Shown piece after piece: positions 61,356-64,000 of a DNA stretch of 64,000 bases. Below the pieces are notes generated by a model. The model made no database searches, was not told the origin of the DNA, and saw nothing but the letters and a program-made list of their open reading frames with translations. The position numbers were made by a program, and so were the translations under genes. Where the stretch lies: positions 124,001-188,000 of the forward strand of contig JAGGQZ010000020.1 in assembly GCA_018613055.1 (NCBI GenBank). Reading direction: 5' to 3'. The number at the start of each line of letters is the position of its first letter. Within the stretch, counting starts at the first letter, position 1. This stretch comes from Chryseobacterium sp. ISL-80. GTDB lineage: Bacteria; Bacillota; Bacilli; Bacillales; Cytobacillaceae.

Positions 61356-61877
61356 ATGAACACTAGTGCAGTAGCAAAGTTGCTTGCGGTGTCGCCAAGT
61401 ACGATTCAGCGTTGGGTGAAACAGGCGAACCTTCAAATGGAACGTACCGAGCTAGGTCATTATCAATTTTCAGATGAGAGCATCGAAATCTTGAGGGATA
61501 TCAAAGACCAGCTTAATAATGGTGTTCTGCTTCAGGATTTGAAGATTAAGGGGAGACAGCCTAGAAAAGCAACCATAAAGGGCGGGGCAACTGAGGTGGC
61601 TCTTGGACCGTTGGTGAGGCGGATGGATGAATTTGATCAAAGGCTTGAAAGAAAGGCTGATGAGGTGGTTGCCTATCAGATTCTCCAGCATAGAAGGGAA
61701 ATAGATGAGCTACAGAGTGAGATAGCCCTTCTTAAGAATCTTATAGTCAGCATGCAGGAATCTGCCGCTGAAAGGGAAAATGAAGCAGCGGAGGCAAAGA
61801 CAGAATTATCAACGTCAATTTCAACTCTAAGGAAATTTAAAAAGAAAAACTTCATCAGTTCCTTTTTTGGATTTTAA
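61356..61877 (+). CDS. racA: RacA-like chromosome-anchoring protein
   Basis: About 173 residues. A MerR-like helix-turn-helix at the N-terminus (VAKLLAVSPSTIQRWVKQANL, with ERTELGHYQFSDE) and a coiled coil (QILQHRREIDELQSEIALLKNL) are the plan of RacA, which binds centromere-like sites and anchors the chromosome at the cell pole during sporulation; the QHRREI stretch matches the B. subtilis protein. The ATG at 61356 has GGGAGGG upstream; a frame open to 61341 contains that site. Confidence 0.82.
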   Translation: MNTSAVAKLLAVSPSTIQRWVKQANLQMERTELGHYQFSDESIEILRDIKDQLNNGVLLQDLKIKGRQPRKATIKGGATEVALGPLVRRMDEFDQRLERKADEVVAYQILQHRREIDELQSEIALLKNLIVSMQESAAERENEAAEAKTELSTSISTLRKFKKKNFISSFFGF

Positions 61878-61883
61878 GCACCG

Positions 61884-61910
61884 CACATCAAGGATGTGTT
61901 TTTTTTTTTG
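61884..61910 (+). terminator. Intrinsic terminator of racA
   Basis: CACATC pairs with GATGTG around AAG, followed by a T12 run. Confidence 0.75.
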
Positions 61911-61916
61911 TATACA

Positions 61917-61948
61917 CAAAAAAACAGACCCAAATAATTGAGTCTGTT
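61917..61948 (-). terminator. Intrinsic terminator of the cold-shock gene
   Basis: On the minus strand AACAGACTC pairs with GGTCTGTT-type arm, followed by TTTTTTTG. Confidence 0.8.
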
Positions 61949-61962
61949 CTGGATATCCTTAG

Positions 61963-62163
61963 TTAGAGCTTCTGTACGTTTGTTGCCTGCGGACCACGCT
62001 GGCCCTGTTCAACATCAAACGATACTTCTTGTCCTTCATCTAAAGATTTGTAGCCTTCACCCTGGATTGCTGAGAAGTGTACGAACACATCGTCTCCACC
62101 TTCACGCTCAATGAATCCAAAGCCTTTTTCACTGTTAAACCATTTTACCTTGCCACGTTCCAC
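61963..62163 (-). CDS. Cold shock protein (CspA family)
   Basis: 66 residues, the whole cold-shock domain: [16 protein letters not shown] contains RNP1 (KGFGFIE) and [11 protein letters not shown] contains RNP2 (VFVHFS). Such proteins bind single-stranded RNA and DNA and act as RNA chaperones. GTG start with AGGAGG upstream. Ends in KL like B. subtilis CspD, but the exact paralogue cannot be fixed. Confidence 0.95.
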   Translation of the reverse strand: MERGKVKWFNSEKGFGFIEREGGDDVFVHFSAIQGEGYKSLDEGQEVSFDVEQGQRGPQATNVQKL

Positions 62164-62301
62164 TATTGTTGCCTCCTAGCGATTAAAAAAATTGCAATTT
62201 AACCTTGCGTGATTATTATATCCATTTATGTTTATTTTAAACCCTAAAAACGAATTTTTTTGAGGAAGGACGATAAACCAACAACGGATTTCTATTCATT
62301 T

Positions 62302-63330
62302 TCAACTGCTGATTTTCTTAAAAGTGTCTTCATCACAGATGACAAACATCTTTGCTCCGTCTGGAATAGGTTCATTATGCTTTCTGGCAACATCAAGTGC
62401 ATGGCCGTCTGAAATGAGCGTCGCCCCTAAATCGAACAGCTCCATCGCTGCCTGCTTGTATGTGCCCCAATGCGGTTTCTTTTCGACCTCATACAAGTTT
62501 TCACCTTCCATGTTGCTGAGCAATTGTTTGAATAGCTTGCTTGAGCCAGGAAAGATTGCTGCCTGAGCCATCAGTTTGGATACTGATTCATTCGCTAATA
62601 TGAATTCATCGACGTTTGCATGTTCGAACAGTGCAATATGCTTTTCCTTCATAATCTCGGCAATTGTGTATATATTTTTTCCAGACTGTTTGGATATATG
62701 TTCCACCCTTGAAGCAATAAGCAAAGTTTTCCCATCAGCATATTCTGGCAGCTCGATACGATCATCTGTAAATACTGCCACTGACTTTGACTCCAGGATA
62801 TTAGCCTGCATCAGCACCTCTTCCTCAGCAGGGTTGCCACTGACAAAATGGACTCGTTCATGCTGTACTGGTGACTCATTGCTATGGTCGACAATTACGA
62901 TATCACAATTCTTATTGGAGTTCAGGATTTCTTCAACAACATTTATCAGCTTATCTTTGGATGAACCTATCAGAATATAGTGGTCCTTTCCTTTGTATGC
63001 CAATTTCCCTTCCTCCTTCATCTTCTTATACAGTGCCAGGCTGTCAAAAATTTTGCCAATGATAATCCCCATTGCTCCGATTCCAACAGTATAGAGCAGT
63101 ATCATTGTGAAAATCCTTCCGATGTCACTGCTTGGAGAGTAATCTCCATAACCAACTGTGACGACTGTTGTCATTGTCCACCAGACAGCATCCAGATATC
63201 TCGGAAAGGTTTCAGGTTCCAGCGTTTTAATAATCAGACTGCTCAACAGGATTACTGTCAAAACAATCAGTGTGATTTTCCACAGACTGATTCTCATCAT
63301 CTTTGTGAATAATCTTTGTAAAATCCACAT
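62302..63330 (-). CDS. Two-helix potassium channel with RCK-like domain
   Basis: 342 residues. Two membrane helices flank the K+ selectivity filter TVGYGD (residues 58-63), followed by a TrkA-N/RCK-like Rossmann domain (YILIGSSKDKLINVVEE, VSGNPAEEEVLMQANI) and a C-terminal domain ending VICDEDTFKKISS. It fits the Kch/MthK class of ligand-gated K+ channels. AGGAGGT precedes the ATG. The upstream ATP-grasp gene ends 16 bp before it, so they form an operon. Confidence 0.9.
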   Translation of the reverse strand: MWILQRLFTKMMRISLWKITLIVLTVILLSSLIIKTLEPETFPRYLDAVWWTMTTVVTVGYGDYSPSSDIGRIFTMILLYTVGIGAMGIIIGKIFDSLALYKKMKEEGKLAYKGKDHYILIGSSKDKLINVVEEILNSNKNCDIVIVDHSNESPVQHERVHFVSGNPAEEEVLMQANILESKSVAVFTDDRIELPEYADGKTLLIASRVEHISKQSGKNIYTIAEIMKEKHIALFEHANVDEFILANESVSKLMAQAAIFPGSSKLFKQLLSNMEGENLYEVEKKPHWGTYKQAAMELFDLGATLISDGHALDVARKHNEPIPDGAKMFVICDEDTFKKISS

Positions 63331-63346
63331 GTTTGTACCTCCTATC

Positions 63347-64000
63347 CTAGACGGTCAAGCCTGCCGGTAAAAAGCAAGATAGGTTGTTAGTGATCTTGCC
63401 GCCAACTCTGTAACCAAATGCGGATGCTTCCCCATAGACAAGAAAGCTCCCGGTCAGTATATGCCCGTCTTGTATCCCTTTTTCAGAAAGGTACTTGGCG
63501 GAAGGCAATTTGATGTACTGCTGAAAAATTGATGGTACTTGATCGTAATTTCTCTGTTGCTCTTCAAGGACCAATTGACCGGCACAATCGAAAATCTGGA
63601 CTGTGTCGCCTTCCCTCCCGAAAATCGGTTTTTTCACATAAGGCATTTCTTGTTCGAGAAAATGGTCCTCTTCCAAATACGTCGGCAGAAAATATTGCTG
63701 TATCCACTGATGCTCTTCTTTGGTGAAGAAAGGATCTTTATTTTCATGCATCCCCCAAATTACCGCCTGTACTGCTTTGTTTTGCAATAGGAACGCAGAT
63801 GGAGGGTTGATCACAGCCAATTTCTTTGTTTTTATAAGATCCATCAACCAGAGCCCGATTCTATTCCCTGACTGGTCTTCATCCAGGACCAGGCTCTCAA
63901 TCGGGAAAGTTTGCCTGTAGAGAATGTCGATTTTTCGTCCATCTTCGTCAAAAAGGCCCTCTCCCGGCTGGATTCTTAATTTATCCAGTGAAATAAACCT
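63347..64000 (-). CDS. ATP-grasp glutathionylspermidine-synthase-like protein, 5' end beyond window
   Basis: The C-terminal 217 residues of a gene that continues past the right edge. The sequence DGRKIDILYRQTFPIESL, then INPPSAFLLQNKA, YVKKPIFGREGD and a GASFGYRVGGKIT-like end (EASAFGYRVGGKIT) is typical of the GSP_syn/YgiC/YjfC ATP-grasp family, which ligates amines to carboxylates. Homologues elsewhere are linked with K+ channels, DUF350 and PspA-type genes. It overlaps no downstream gene and lies 16 bp before the K+ channel gene. Start not visible. Confidence 0.8.
   Translation of the reverse strand, partial: RFISLDKLRIQPGEGLFDEDGRKIDILYRQTFPIESLVLDEDQSGNRIGLWLMDLIKTKKLAVINPPSAFLLQNKAVQAVIWGMHENKDPFFTKEEHQWIQQYFLPTYLEEDHFLEQEMPYVKKPIFGREGDTVQIFDCAGQLVLEEQQRNYDQVPSIFQQYIKLPSAKYLSEKGIQDGHILTGSFLVYGEASAFGYRVGGKITNNLSCFLPAGLTV

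Overview
The window looks like chromosomal DNA of a sporulating, low-GC Gram-positive bacterium of the family Bacillaceae. Supporting signs are strong AGGAGG-type ribosome binding sites with frequent TTG and GTG starts, many U-tailed intrinsic terminators, a preQ1-riboswitch-controlled queCDE operon, and recognisable RacA, YtrA, YitT, VanW and RsbR homologues. No phage, plasmid, insertion sequence or CRISPR locus is visible. Most genes are on the minus strand.

Layout. 1-2560: a queuosine-precursor operon (preQ1 riboswitch, queC, queD, queE, VUT-family transporter). 2596-6785: small conserved genes, interrupted at 3571-4127 by an array of eleven 52-bp tandem repeats, each carrying an inverted repeat. 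7003-14775: an FAD oxidoreductase followed by short stress or accessory genes (cpRec receiver, YbaN, a frameshifted two-domain DUF2294 gene, DUF3231, an alkyltransferase-like protein, a CBO0543 membrane protein, an HExxH protein). 14841-26962: phosphoenolpyruvate carboxylase, then a 3038-residue secreted subtilase. After its protease domain comes a PQQ-type propeller, then five roughly 375-residue modules, each made of a degenerate amidotransferase-like domain followed by CnaB/carboxypeptidase-regulatory-like domains. 27155-39128: a Clp-N/GNAT fusion, transporters, a beta-helix lyase-like protein, a HAD phosphatase with an RsbR-like STAS protein, YwbE, a CPA2 antiporter, and two YitT paralogues flanking a DUF1292 gene.

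39261-50884: tRNA-Arg(CCU), two peptide-type ABC permeases with no partner genes nearby, a PAP2 phosphatase, an amino-acid permease, a MacB/FtsX-type ABC exporter next to an ECF sigma factor, and a YtrA-type GntR/ABC operon with a near-consensus operator. 51138-64000: acetyltransferases, VanW and a class B penicillin-binding protein, two lipoprotein/secreted genes, a 36-residue membrane peptide gene, a YdcF operon, racA, a cold-shock gene, and a K+ channel gene downstream of an ATP-grasp (glutathionylspermidine-synthase-like) gene that runs off the right edge.

Most of the window is ordinary core or near-core Bacillaceae sequence. The least explained items are the 52-bp repeat array, the pentamodular giant subtilase, an RsbR paralogue lacking both phosphothreonine positions, and the K+ channel/ATP-grasp pair. 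All assignments rest on reading motifs by eye; no database search was run.
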